Shown one piece after another: positions 42,348-55,471 of a DNA stretch of 64,000 bases. This DNA is from Mimachlamys varia (Eukaryota; Mollusca; Bivalvia; Pectinida; Pectinidae). Under the pieces are notes generated by a model. That model was given only the letters and a program-made list of their open reading frames with translations. It was not told the DNA's origin and ran no database searches. The first letter of the stretch is position 1; every line of letters starts with the position of its first letter. Made by a program: the position numbers and the translations under genes. Location of the stretch: assembly GCA_947623455.1 (NCBI GenBank), contig OX392534.1, forward strand, positions 9,868,001 through 9,932,000. The letters are read 5' to 3'.

Positions 42348-42479
42348 ATGTTCTTTCCTGATGATGAATTCATAGTTGTTGTCATCGAAAACGGAAGTGG
42401 AAGGCGGGACTTGTTGGGGATGCTGGGGATGATGGACCACGTGCTGTGTTTCCCACTATTGCTGGACGACCAAAACATG
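42348..42479 (+). pseudogene. Actin first-exon relic, frameshifted
   Basis: ATG after a GGTTTCAG acceptor (42310) and a leader like that of F (AAAAAGAAAAAATG). It reads VVVIENGSG, then bases are lost where MCK should be, and the remainder continues in another frame: AGLVGDAGDDGPRAVFPTIA then GRPKH, ending at a donor-like GGTGTAAAT. No later actin exon follows. The next 600 bp (42480-43100) match intron 1 of gene F, including two copies of a CAGCTGT...CATACTGTAT block. This is a partial duplicate of the F locus. Confidence 0.8.
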
Positions 42480-43100
42480 GTGTAAATTGTAGTAGCATAC
42501 ATACAAAAAATACCCTAAATAATATATACATTCGATTAACTTAGGAATCCTAAGAGGACGAAACAGCTGTATCTGTATTATGAAGTTTAATTCATTTTTT
42601 CGGCATACTGTATCTATTACTAAATTCAAAAGTTGCAGCATATGTGTGCGTAACGTCATCTTTTAGTATTCAGAGCTCATTTTATGACAAATTATACTGT
42701 AACCAGAGTCATTACCCTTAGTTCAAACTTCATCCATTTTTTTGATAGCCATTTTGGTTAACATTCGTTTTACATACAGGAATCAAAAAGATTTTGCCAT
42801 TTCTCAATAGATATGGATCAACATGGTTAAAAAAATGTATTTATACAATTTGATTTATTTTTAGAATTTTATATAAAAGAAGGGTTTTACGTACCTGACT
42901 CTTCTGCTTAATCATTAGTTTAGAAATTTTGGATTCCCACCTTTTGGCCCTTAACACCACTGACGAGTCCCAGAAGGACGAAACAGCTGTGATGCACTTT
43001 AATTCATTTTTTCGGCATACTGTATAAATTACCAAAATAAAACTCTGCAGCATGTGTGTGTTTGTGTGTTACATCATCATTGACAAGTATCAGTATTTTT

Positions 43101-43670
43101 CCTTCTTGAAGATAGGGTGTCCCAACCAAGTTCCAAATAAAGTTCATAGTTTGAGGAATCTTTAGACAATTTAATAATGGTTCGAGCTTTCTCAATTTGT
43201 ACAGATACAAAAGGAGCTGCTTCTTGTTTATACAGTTATCATATATTGTATTTTCATATTCTGATATATGTTGGATATAAAAAGTATACATTATAAGTAG
43301 TGTTTATCAACTCATTTAATATTTTACAGATTTCAGTAAATTCAAGCGCTTATATGCTTTATCATAGATATAATTAAAAAGTTGATGCCACTAACCATCT
43401 TCAGCAAAATCAATATGCTTATGAGCGGCAACATTCGTTGCAATTTCATTTTTGAAATAATATATCAGGCCAAATTAAATTATATGACTGAATAGTACTT
43501 AGATTGAAAGTCAGACGTTTAGACAAAAGTTTGCATTACAAATAATCAGATCATTATACTTGCAATTATCGATGCTTTTATTGAAATGATATCCATATCA
43601 GCGAAAACCTGGGGATTATATTTTTAATTTTGTAGAAAATGAATAAATGGAGTAATCATATCTCACCCAC
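43101..43670. other. Upstream region of F, homologous to that of G
   Basis: No gene. From about 43500 the sequence resembles 57540 onward upstream of gene G (for example ATATCCATATCAGC and CTGGGGA blocks). The similarity resumes after the 65-bp repeat, at 44100-44350 against 57740-58010. Confidence 0.5.
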
Positions 43671-44066
43671 GAAATTATTTTCTATATCTACGGTTATTAT
43701 ATAAATTATATACATGTATATTATATATAGAATTAAAATTATTTTCTATATCTACGGTTATTATATAAATTATATACATGTATATTATATATAGAATTAA
43801 AATTATTTTCTATATCTACGGTTATTATATAAATTATATACATGTATATTATATATAGAATTAAAATTATTTTCTATATCTACGGTTATTATATAAATTA
43901 TATACATGTATATTATATATAGAATTAAAATTATTTTCTATATCTACGGTTATTATATAAATTATATACATGTATATTATATATTGAATTAAAATTATTT
44001 TCTATATCTACGGTTATTATATAAATTATATACATGTATATTATAAATAAAATTGAAATTATTTTC
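43671..44066. repeat. 65-bp tandem repeat, six units
   Basis: Six near-identical units starting ATTATTTTCTATATCTACGG and containing TATACATGTATATTATATAT. They expand a segment that is single-copy upstream of gene G. Very uniform, hence recent. Confidence 0.9.
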
Positions 44067-44361
44067 TATGTCTTCGGATATTTTTTGGTTCATGAAATAT
44101 CAATATCAAACTCTACTCAACGATCAATTTATCAAAGTGCAAGCACACTTTGAATGTGTTGTTAAGGAAGGTACATAATTTGAAACAGACTATAGTTTTC
44201 ACGTTAACTCCGACAAAAACAGGATTCGTCGGACTCTCCCAATTATTGATAGTCATGATGAACTGCTGGGATGAAGAGGAACTCTGGTCATAAGGTGGTA
44301 TACCCTAGCTGATGATACATATGTTTACTGTGTTCATATATCAGTGTAAACTGCATTTGTC

Positions 44362-44390
44362 TATAAATAGATCTTAGGACGCAGTCAGTA
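44362..44390 (+). promoter_or_regulatory. Core promoter of gene F
   Basis: TATAAATAG (44362-44370; with the preceding C also a MEF2-type CTATAAATAG) and initiator-like TCAGTA at 44385-44390. The ATG of F is 4.7 kb downstream, and an acceptor (CTGCTTTCAG, 49034) precedes it by 28 nt, so a long leader intron is implied. Confidence 0.55.
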
Positions 44391-44400
44391 TAAGCGTATA

Positions 44401-44540
44401 CCTGTGTGTGTGAATTGCCTTACCTGTGTGTGTGAATTGCCTTACCTGTGTGTGTGAATTGCCTTACCTGTGTGTGTGAATTGCCTTACCTGTGTGTGTG
44501 AATTGCCTTACCTGTGTGTGTGAATTGCCTTACCTGTGTG
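44401..44540. repeat. 22-bp tandem repeat
   Basis: Six to seven units of CCTGTGTGTGTGAATTGCCT plus TA, in or next to the presumed leader exon of F. Confidence 0.88.
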
Positions 44541-44864
44541 CCTTTTATGGAAACAGTCTTCAAACTTTATGTAGATCTTGGTTAAAGTGGTGAAGTCAAT
44601 CAATTTAGGTACGACACTGTCAGCGTTCTTATAAAGAGCTGGTGTAACGCGCATTATTCAAGATATGAACAAAAAGGTAGAGAAATGTTTAATCAGTCCT
44701 ACTTCACAGACACAGTTTAAAACATGGACTCATAAGGGATATCACATACATGTAATTACCGACAAGTACCGACCTCTGTCAGTGAGATAAAATCCGCAAT
44801 GGTGGACATGTAGGCAAGCGGCAGGTAAACCAAACAATATAGGGATATCACACTATATCAAACT

Positions 44865-47625
44865 CAAAGATATAGGAATATCACACTATACCATACGCAA
44901 GGATATAGGGATATCACACTATATCATACTCAGGGATGTGGGGATATTACACCATATCATACTCAGGGATATGGGGATATTACACTATATCATACTCAGG
45001 GATATAGGGATATCACATTATATCATACTCAGGGTTATAGGGATATCACATTTTATCATACTCAGGGATATAGGGATATCACATTATATTATACTCAGGG
45101 ATATGGGGATATCACACTATATCATACTCAGGAATATAGGGATATCACATTATATTATACTCAAAGATATAGGGATATCACATTATATTATACTCAGGGA
45201 TATAGGGATATCACATTATATCATACTCAAGGATATAGGGATATCACACTATATTATACTCAGGGATATAGGGATATCACACTATATTATACTCAGGGAT
45301 ATAGGGATATCGCACTACATTATACTCAAGGATATATGGATATCACATGATATTATACTCAGGGATATATGGATATCACACTATATTATACTCAGGGATA
45401 TAGGGATATCGCACTATATTATACTCAAAGATATAGGGATATCACATGATATTATACTCAGGGATATAGGGATATCACATTATATTATACTCATGGATAT
45501 AGGGATATCACACTATATTATACTCAGGGATATAGGGATATCACACTATATTATACTCAGGGATATAGGGATATCACACTATATCATACTCAGGGATATA
45601 GGGATATCACACTATATTATACTCAGGGATATAGGGATATCACATTATATTATACTCATGGATATAGGGATATCACACTATATCATACTCAGGGATATAG
45701 GGATATCACACTATATTATACTCAGGGATATAGGGATATCACACTATATTATACTCAGGGATATAGGGATATCGCACTATATTATACTCAGGGATATAGG
45801 GATATCACACTATATTATACTCAGGGATATAAGGATATCACATTATATTATACTCAGGGATATAGGGATATCACACTATATCATACTCAAGGATATAGGA
45901 ATATCACACTATACCATACGCAAGGATATAGGGATATCACACTATATCATACTCAGGGATGTGGGGATATTACACCATATCATACTCAGGGATATGGGGA
46001 TATTACACTATATCATACTCAGGGATATAGGGATATCACATTATATCATACTCAGGGTTATAGGGATATCACATTTTATCATACTCAGGGATATAGGGAT
46101 ATCACATTATATTATACTCAGGGATATAGGGATATCACACTATATCATACTCAGGAATATAGAGATATCACATGATATTATACTCAGGGATATAGGGATA
46201 TCACTTATATTATACTCAGGGATATAGGGATATCACATTATATCATACTCAGGGTTAGAGGGATATCACACTATGTCACCCTCAGGGATATAGGGATATC
46301 ACATGATATTATACTCAGGGATATAGGGATATCACATTATATTATACTCAGGGATATAGGGATATCGCACTATATCATACTCAGGGATATAGGGATATCA
46401 CACTATATTATACTCAGGGATATAAGGATATCACATTATATCATACTCAGGGTTATAGGGATATCACACTATATCATACTCAGGGATATAGGGATATCAC
46501 ATTATTTTATACTCAGGGATATAGGGATATCACACTATATTATACTCAAGGATAAAGGGATATCACACTATATCATATTCAGGGATATAGGGATATCACA
46601 CTATATCATACTCGGGGATATAGGGATATCACATTATATCATCCTCAGGGATATAGGGATATCACACTATATCATGCTCAAGGATATAGGGATATCACAC
46701 TATATCATGCTCAAGGATATAGGGATATCACACTATATCATACTCAGGGATATAGGGATATCACACTATATCATACTCAGGGATATAGGGATATCACACT
46801 ATATCATACTCAGGGATATAGGGATATCACACTATATCATACTCAGGGATATAGGGATATCACATTATATCATCCTCAGGGATATAGGGATATCACACTA
46901 TATTATACTCAAGGATAAAGGGATATCACACTATATCATGCTCAAGGATATAGGGATATCACACTATATCATACTCAGGGATATAGGGATATCACACTAT
47001 ATCATACTCAGGGATATAGGGATATCACACTATATCATACTCGGGGATATAGGGATATCACATTATATCATCCTCAGGGATATAGGGATATCACACTATA
47101 TTATACTCAAGGATAAAGGGATATCACACTATATCATGCTCAAGGATATAGGGATATCACACTATATCATACTCAGGGATATAGGGATATCACACTATAT
47201 CATACTCAGGGATATAGGGATATCACACTATATCATACTCAGGGATATAGGGATATCACACTATATCATACTCAGGGATATAGAGATATCACACTATATC
47301 ATACTCAGGGATATAGGGATATCACACTATATCATACTCAAGGATACAGGGATATCACACTATATCATATTCAGGGATATAGGGATATCACACTATATCA
47401 TACTCAGGAATATAGGGATATCACATTATATCATACTCAGGGATATAGGGATATCACACTATATCATACTCAGGAATATAGGGATATCACATTATATCAT
47501 ACTCAGGGATATGGGGATATCACATTTTATCATACTCAGGGATATAGGGATACCACATTATATCATACTCAGGGATATAGGGATATCACACTATATTATA
47601 CTCAGGGATATAGGGATATCACACT
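44865..47625. repeat. 33-bp satellite, main block (about 84 units)
   Basis: Units of GGGATATAGGGATATCACAC followed by TATATCATACTCA, 33 bp or 11 codons, so one frame stays open for 429 and 317 codons (ILRDIGISHYI repeated). Variants (ATTATACTC, CAAGGATAAAGG, TCATGCTC) recur in blocks, showing local amplification. It lies in the inferred leader intron of gene F. There is no initiation context or non-repeat protein sequence, so it is not coding. Confidence 0.95.
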
Positions 47626-48004
47626 AAATTTACAGTCTGTTTGGAATTGATAGTATATTGCCTATACATTTCTACGAATGCCTACTGAACTTTATTTTCC
47701 GATAAAATCAGTGGATCACGCGCCTATTGGCGCCGTTACGATTTGAACACGAGGCCGCGTCACTACTTTACAGACTCGATCAATATCCTGCCGCGTAGTA
47801 TGTGTTAATTTATTTAAGAAATAAATAAGAAGCATTTTAATGTTTTTTTCAATACAAAGACAAAGACAGTTTCAGTCTTGTTACAATTTCAGTAGGATAT
47901 CGATAGTTGTTTCATGGAACGCTTCGCGTTCCATTCCAACTATCGATATCCTACTGAACTTTATCCTTTGATAAAACCACCAGAAAGAAACTTTAATCCT
48001 TAAA
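47626..48004. mobile_element. Palindrome-ended element, copy 1 (internally deleted), nested in the satellite
   Basis: Interrupts a 33-bp unit (ATATCACACTA ... TATCATACTC). Begins AATTTACAGTCTGTTTGG and ends TTTAATCCTTAAA, exactly as the copy at 63227-63894, but lacks most of the middle and one arm of the terminal palindrome. It keeps GATATCGATAGTTG ... CAACTATCGATATC around GGAACGCTTCGCGTTCC. No clear target duplication. Confidence 0.75.
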
Positions 48005-48757
48005 TATCATACTCAGGGATATAGGGATATCACACTATATTATACTCAGGGATATAATTAGGGATATCACACTATATTATACTCAGGGATATAGGGATAT
48101 CACACTATATTATACGCAAGGATATAGGGATATCACACTATATTATACGCAAGGATATAGAGATATCACATGATATTATACTCAGGGATATAATTAGGGA
48201 TATCACACTTTGTTATACTCAGGGATATAGGGATATCACATTATATCATACGCAAGGATATAGGGATATCACACTATATTATACTCAGGGATATAGGGAT
48301 ATCACACTATATTATACGCAAGGATATAGGGATATCACATGATATTATACTCAGGGATATAATTAGGGATATCACACTTTATTATACTCAGGGATATAGG
48401 GATATCACACTATATTATACGCAAGGATATAGGGATATCACACTATATTATACGCAAGGATATAGGGATATCACATGATATTATACTCAGGGATATAATT
48501 AGGGATATCACACTTTATTATACTCAGGGATATAGGGATATCACATTATATCAACTCAGGAATAAAGGGAAATCATATTATATCATACTCAGGGATATAG
48601 GGATATCACACTATATCATACTCAGGAATATAGGGATATCACATTATATTATACTCAGGGATATAGGGATATCACACTATATCATACTCAGGGATATAGG
48701 GATATCATAGTATATTATACTCAGGGATATAGGGATATCACACTATATTATACTCAA
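48005..48757. repeat. 33-bp satellite, second block (about 22 units)
   Basis: Same unit as 44865-47625. A 4-bp expanded variant (GGATATAATTAGGGATATC) recurs at about 48052, 48188, 48353 and 48492, revealing a higher-order period of about 136-165 bp. Confidence 0.92.
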
Positions 48758-49062
48758 TGGAACAGGTGACAAAAGCCAAAGGCTAATAAGGAGACTTGAT
48801 CTTTTTAAAAGTCATGTACAGACTTTTTACATTCATAGGAATGATGCCATTTGTGTACGTCTGTGCATTAAGCGTGGTGATAGTTTAACTCATTATGGAC
48901 GCAATTTTAATATAAAATTTTAATGAGAAACAAAACAAATTAAAAATATTAACACTGAATGGTATTTTGTTAAAATGAACTCGTAACAAATTTTGTGTTT
49001 GACCAGCTATTGAAATAATGTACACTGCTTTCAGTTTCATTAACTAAAATCAAGAAGAAAAA

Positions 49063-52000
49063 ATGTCCTTTCATGTTGACGAATCCATTGCTGTTGTCAT
49101 TGACAACGGAAGTCGAATGTATAAGGCGGGGTTTGCTGGGGATTTTGACCCATGTACCGTATTTCCTGCTATAACTGAGCGACTACAATATGATGTAAGT
49201 ATTACAAAAATCCTTAAATATAAACATTCAATGAACGTTTTGAGTTAGAGCTTATTTGATGACAAGGCAGGATCAGAGTAATAGGACTTCGTGTGTATCT
49301 CTATATTATTTCACGATTAATGAATCACCAATTGTGTGATGTCAGTCAGTGAGTATATTATTCCGTATACAAATTAAATTAGAATTGATTATAGTAAGCT
49401 GATAGGACAAATACAATACCAAGTTGTAGTGTTAAGAATTAAGCATGGTTCCTAGTTATATTTCTACTTTAATTAATTGAAGGGGTGTTACGCACCTGAC
49501 CATTCTGCTTCTAATTTAGTTCGGCCCCAAGCATCACTGACAAGTCTTAGAAGGACAAAACAGCTGTATGATGTAGTTTAATTCATTTTTCCTTTTTGCT
49601 TACTGTATGCTACTAAATTTAAAATGTGCAGCATGTGTATGTGTTACGTCATCTTTTAGACAAATGTTTCGCTTTTATTTGATGTTTTGGCCTTTGGTAT
49701 AGACCATAAATATACTAGGGTATGTCGGCTTCAGTGAAGTAATTACATGTTACTTCCTATGCTCAATTTTACATTAAGTTTTGTATGGATATCCATTTCA
49801 GATGTTATTGCCGGGAATGGGTAATGAAGATTGCTACATTGGAGACGAGGCTCAGGATAAGCGTGACTTATTAACACTGAGATATCCTATAGAGCACGGC
49901 ATCGTCACCAACTGGGACGACATGGAGAAGATCTGGCATCACACCTTCTACAACGAGCTCCATGTGGCTCCCGAGGAACGTCCGGTTATACTGACAGAGG
50001 CGCCATTAAATCCCAAGGCTAACAGAGAACAAATGACACAGGTATTTGCTCCATAAACATGTAAATTGAAAATAAGAATAAAGTTAAATCTTAATACGAT
50101 ATTCAGAAAAAACCCAGATAATATCGAATCCTCTTCAAAACAACAATCCGAAATTCATCAAACCAGAGACAAAATATGAAAAAACCCAATGTATTCGGTG
50201 CCCAAGAAATAGCCCAAGAAAATAAGACCAGGTGTTCAAGAAGATTAAGCCTCCCCTGCCTCATCGACGACACCTGCCATGCAAATCTACACTGCCATCC
50301 AAAAGTTCTGATACATCTATTCTACAAACGCTTTGAAATTGAGCAAAACCCAATTTTGAAGTTTGTATTACTATTAATATTAGTATGTTATAATCAACTC
50401 CTGATGATGTTTTGTTATTTTTCAGTTACATGCATATAAGGTTTTTGATACAATCAAAATCCTCAAAATGCAATATTTTTTCACGTTTTTTATACATGCA
50501 ATTCAACAATATATTTCTTCTTATATTTGTGACAGTGGTCATTGTATAAATCCCCCCATCCCCCACCCTACAACTACCAAGACTTAGGTGTTTTTGAAAT
50601 AAAATGCCAATTGTCACTGATAAGTGGACTATCTGTAGGAAATTGCATCAGTTGTGTTGATTTTTTGTTGGCTAAAGGCTTAATATGTACACAAAGATTG
50701 TAACAAAACTTTTAACACTTATTTAATTATATTCAGAAATAATATCAAGCTAACGATTTGATCCAGAAAGTCATTACATACAAGTTTTGTAACAAGAGAC
50801 AGATTTTGGAATTATCAATGATATCAACATTCTTTTTGTATATACAAAAACAGCTTATACATTTAATAGCCATTGTCTAACAATAACATGAACATTTATT
50901 TCTACAGATAATGTTCGAGATGTTCAACACGCCCGCCTTCTACGTGGCCATACAGGCTGTGCTGTCTCTGTACGCCTCCGGACGGACCACAGGGATCGTG
51001 TTTGATGCCGGGCATGACGTGTCACAGGTGGTACCTGTCTACCAGGGCTACTCCCTGCCTCACGCCATCAAACGTGTGGACCTGGCAGGTCGTGACCTCA
51101 CATCCTACCTGCAGGAGATCCTTTACGAGAAAGGGTACAGTTTCACAACACAAGGTTAGATTTTTTGTCTAAACACAATCAAATAATTTGGGATAAATAT
51201 CAATGTCTGTTAATTTAAATAGATATTTAATTGGTTATAAACCAAAGGTAAAACCAACTGAATTTATAACTGGGACAGGACAAAAGAAATATGGTTTCCT
51301 GGATCACATACAACTATACAAGTAAAACTGTCTTAACTACCTATGACGCTCACTCTTCCGGAGCACGTAGTTTTATTTTCCTTGTACCTTTTCAAAAGTT
51401 CCAATGTTACCTTTCCTTTGTTCATAGTTTGTCCTTATTGTAACCTATTTTGACGATATGTAATGGTCTTGTTGACCCATTTTGACGATATGTAATGGTC
51501 TTGTTGACCCATTTTGACGATATGTAATGGTCTTGTTGACCCATTTTGACGATATGTAACCGTCTTGTTGACCCATTTTGACGATATGTAATGGTCTTGT
51601 TGATCTATTTTGACGATATGTAATGGTCTTGTTGACCTATTTGGACGATATGTAATGGTCTTGTTGACCCATTTTGACGATATGTAATGGTCTTGTTGAC
51701 CTATTTTGACGATATGTAATGGTCTTGTTGACCCATTTTGACGATGTGTAATGGTCTTGTTGACCTATTTTGACGATGTGTAATGGTCTTGTTGACCCAT
51801 TTTGACGATGTGTAATGGTCTTGTTGACCCATTTTGACGATATGTAATGGTCTTGTTGACCTATTTTGACGATATGTAATGGTCTTGTTGACCCATTTTG
51901 ACGATGTGTAACGGTCTTGTTGACCCATTTTGACGATGTGTAACGGTCTTGTTGACCCATTTTGACGATGTGTAATGGTCTTGTTGACCCATTTTGACGA

Positions 52001-55000
52001 TATGGAATGGTCTTGTTGACCTATTTGGACGATATGTAACGGTCTTGTTGACCTATTTTGACGATATGTAACGGTCTTGTTGACCTATTTTGACGATATG
52101 TAATGGTCTTGTTGACCCATTTTGACGATATGTAATGGTCTTGTTGACCCATTTTGACGATATGTAACGGTCTTGTTGACCCATTTTGACGATGTGTAAC
52201 GGTCTTGTTGACCCATTTTGACGATATGTAATGGTCTTGTTGACCCATTTTGACGATGTGTAATGGTCTTGTTGACTCATTTTGATGATATGTAATGGTC
52301 TTGTTGACCCATTTTGATGATGTGTAACGGTCTTGTTGACCCATTTTGATGATGTGTAATGGTCTTGTTGACCCATTTTGATGACTTGTAATGGTCTTGT
52401 TGACCCATTTTGATCATGTGTAACGGTCTTATTGACCCATTTTGATGATGTGTCATGTCTTGTTGACCCATTTTGATGATGTGTAATGGTCTTGTTGACC
52501 CATTTTGATGACTTGTAATGGTCTTGTTGACCCATTTTGATCATGTGTAACGGTCTTGTTGACCCATTTTGATGATGTGTAATGGTCTTGTTAACCCATT
52601 TTGATGATGTGTAACGGTCTTGTTGACCCATTTTGATGATGTGTAACGGTATTGTTGACCCATTTGTGTAATGGTCTTGTAGACCTTTTGATGATGTGTA
52701 ACGGTCTTGTTGACCCATTTTGATGATGTGTAACGGTATTGTTAACCCATTTTGATGATGTGTAACGGTCTTGTTGACCCATTTTGATGATGTGTAACGG
52801 TATTGTTAACCCATTTTGATGATGTGTAACGGTCTTGTTAACCCATTTTGATGATGTGTAACGGTCTTGTTGACCAATTTTGATGATGTGTAACGGTATT
52901 GTTGACCCATTTGTGTAATGGTCTTGTTGACCTTTTGATAATGTGTAATGGTCTTGTTGACCCATTTTGATGATGTTTAACGGTCTTGTTGACCCATTAT
53001 GATAATGTGTAATGGTCTTGTTGACCTATTTTGACGATATGTAATGGTCTTGTTGACCCATTTTGACGATATGTAATGGTCTTGTTGACCCATTGTGATG
53101 ATGTGTAATGGTCTTGTTGACCCATTGTGACGATGTTTAATGGTCTTGTTGACCCATTGCGATGATGTGTAACGGTCTTGTTGACCCATTTTGATGATGT
53201 TTAATGGTCTTCTTGACCCATTTTGATGATGTGTAACGGTCTTGTTGACCCATTTTGACGATATGTAATGGTCTTGTTGACCCATTTTGATGATGTGTAA
53301 TGGTCTTGTTGACCCATTTTGATGATGTTTAATGGTCTTGTTGACCCATTGCGATGATGTGTAACGGTCTTGTTGACCCATTTTGATGATGTTTAATGGT
53401 CTTCTTGACCCATTTTGATGATGTGTAACGGTCTTGTTGACCCATTTTGATGATGTGTAATGGTCTTGTTGACCCATTTTGATGACTTGTAATGGTCTTG
53501 TTGACCCATTTTGATCATGTGTAACGGTCTTATTGACCCATTTTGATGATGTGTCATGTCTTGTTGACCCATTTTGATGATGTGTAATGGTCTTGTTGAC
53601 CCATTTTGATGACTTGTAATGGTCTTGTTGACCCATTTTGATCATGTGTAACGGTCTTGTTGACCCATTTTGATGATGTGTAATGGTCTTGTTAACCCAT
53701 TTTGATGATGTGTAACGGTCTTGTTGACCCATTTTGATGATGTGTAACGGTATTGTTGACCCATTTGTGTAATGGTCTTGTTGACCTTTTGATGATGTGT
53801 AACGGTCTTGTTGACCCATTTTGATGATGTGTAACGGTATTGTTAACCCATTTTGATGATGTGTAACGGTCTTGTTGACCCATTTTGATGATGTGTAACG
53901 GTCTTGTTGACCCATTTTGATGATGTGTAACGGTCTTGTTGACCCATTTTGATGATGTGTAACGGTATTGTTGACCCATTTTGATGATGTGTAATGGTCT
54001 TGTTAACCCATTTTGATGATGTGTAACGGTCTTGTTGACCCATTTTGATGATGTGTAACGGTATTGTTGACCCATTTGTGTAATGGTCTTGTTGACCTTT
54101 TGATAATGTGTAATGGTCTTGTTGACCCATTTTGATGATGTTTAACGGTCTTGTTGACCCATTTTGATAATGTGTAATGGTCTTGTTGACCCATTTTGAT
54201 GATGTGTAACGGTCTTGTTGACCCACCTTTCAGTAATCTCTTGGTTTTTTGTTAACTTTATAGAAGGGAATACTTTAGAGCACAATACCGAACGTATTGG
54301 AAATGAACTGTGGGATTAAAAGTGTATTTAAATTTTAGCGGAACAAGGGGTGGTCAAGGATATGAGAGAGAGGTTGACTTACGTTGCACTGGATTTTGAA
54401 AGAGAAATGGATTCTGCTTCAAGCTCGTCAGAAAGAGAGAAGAATTACGAGCTACCTGACGGCCAACTAATCACTGTTGGTAACGAGAGGTTCCGGTGCC
54501 CAGAAATACTCTTCCAACCATCTTTAATAGGTAAGATTAGAGAATATTTATTGATACAGGTCATCACCTGTTACCTCGTTTGTTAATGTTAATGAAATGT
54601 GGATGCAGTTTCTGGTTTATTACAATTTTCTGACATGAACAATGTACTCAATTAAACTTAACTTTACTCGAAAACAAGTACGTTTTATTATGAGCTATGT
54701 TTTGTATGCTTGATATATTTGAATCGAAAAACACGTATCTAACTCTAAGTATTTTCTTGTTAACGAAATGGAAACATTTATAATTTTATTCAATATTATA
54801 CATTGCTTACGAAGCTTTACTTAACATTTCATCGGTGAATCCAGCATTTAACCATGGGCAAACTTAGCTTTTCTTTAAATGTCTCTATGACTAAGTACAC
54901 ATTAGTTAGTGAATATGTCAGTATCAACTGAATACAAGAAAATGAAAGATTACTTTATATTTTATTATGGCAGCTTCATATCACATGTGATGATGTAGAC

Positions 55001-55471
55001 TATTTCAATTCAAGGAATGGAATCAGCGGGGATTCATGAACTTCTCCATAATTCAATCATTTCATGCGATGTTGACCTTCGACGTGACATGTACAACAAG
55101 GTCGTCATATCCGGCGGATGTACTATGTTTCCTGGTTCGTATATATGAGTGATTGGCATTAAACAATTGATGAACGCTTGATTTGATATTTTGAATTAAT
55201 TATATTAGTTCGTAGTAGATTTTTAAATACGTGTTAGAATTGTTTTTATTATTTTCAATGTCCAGGTATTGCTGCCCGATTAAAAAAGGAAATGGACGCT
55301 ATCATTCCAAGCAGGACGAAGGTGAGAGTGGTAGCCCCACCGGAGAGAAAGTATTCCGTGTGGATCGGTGGATCTATCCTTGGATCTCTGTCTACGTTCC
55401 AACACATGTGGATCTCAAAACAGGAATATGATGAATGTGGACCAGGAATCGTTAATCGTAAATGTCTCTAG
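49063..55471 (+). CDS. Actin-like protein, gene F, catalytic pocket altered
   Basis: Six coding exons, 49063-49194, 49802-50041, 50908-51154, 54339-54530, 55015-55134 and 55266-55471, 378 residues, all GT/AG, no frameshift. The fold is clearly actin ([45 protein letters not shown]). Key positions in standard actin numbering are changed: loop 1 DNGSR (Gly15 to Arg), AGDFDPC (Asp25 to Phe, Arg28 to Cys), Met44 to Leu, loop 2 DAGHDVSQ (Asp157 to His, Gly158 to Asp, catalytic His161 to Gln). Gln137 and Asp154 remain. The end is NRKCL, not HRKCF. ATP hydrolysis and ordinary treadmilling look unlikely; a regulatory or structural actin-like role, or early decay, are the alternatives. Intron 3 is 3.2 kb because of a 32-bp satellite. 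The leader intron holds the 33-bp satellite. Confidence 0.88.
50163..50345 (-). pseudogene. RT element 3' fragment in intron 2 of F
   Basis: The reverse complement of the RT tail: AATAAGACCAGGTGTTC and CATCGACGACACCTGCCATG on the plus strand. It creates an 87-residue plus-strand frame that is not a gene. Confidence 0.55.
51335..51440 (+). pseudogene. RT element 3' fragment at the start of intron 3 of F
   Basis: TGACGCTCACTCTTCCGGAG, then TTTTATTTTCCTTGTACC and CCTTTCCTTTGTTCATAG, is the RT tail in plus orientation. The 32-bp satellite begins directly after it. Confidence 0.55.
51446..54232. repeat. 32-bp satellite in intron 3 of F (about 87 units)
   Basis: Units of TGACCCATTTTGACGATATG followed by TAATGGTCTTGT. 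The first part is the GACGATATG type, the later part the GATGATGTG type with blocks deleted to CCCATTTGTGTAATGG. A block of about 1 kb appears twice (about 52360-52990 resembles 53440-54110). Eleven long minus-strand frames ([19 protein letters not shown]) are artefacts of a unit that never introduces stops on that strand. Entirely intronic. Confidence 0.95.

Noticed and set aside
43671..44066. CRISPR-like array
   Set aside because: Contiguous 65-bp units without spacers in a eukaryotic genome.
44938..47627. Two long open frames (429 and 317 codons) of an 11-residue repeat
   Set aside because: The 33-bp unit is a multiple of three without stops in that frame. There is no unique sequence at either end, and the frames lie in an inferred intron.
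51637..54226. Many minus-strand ORFs of up to 312 codons with [16 protein letters not shown] repeats
   Set aside because: By-products of the 32-bp satellite; several frames are open at once, as expected of a repeat lacking stops.
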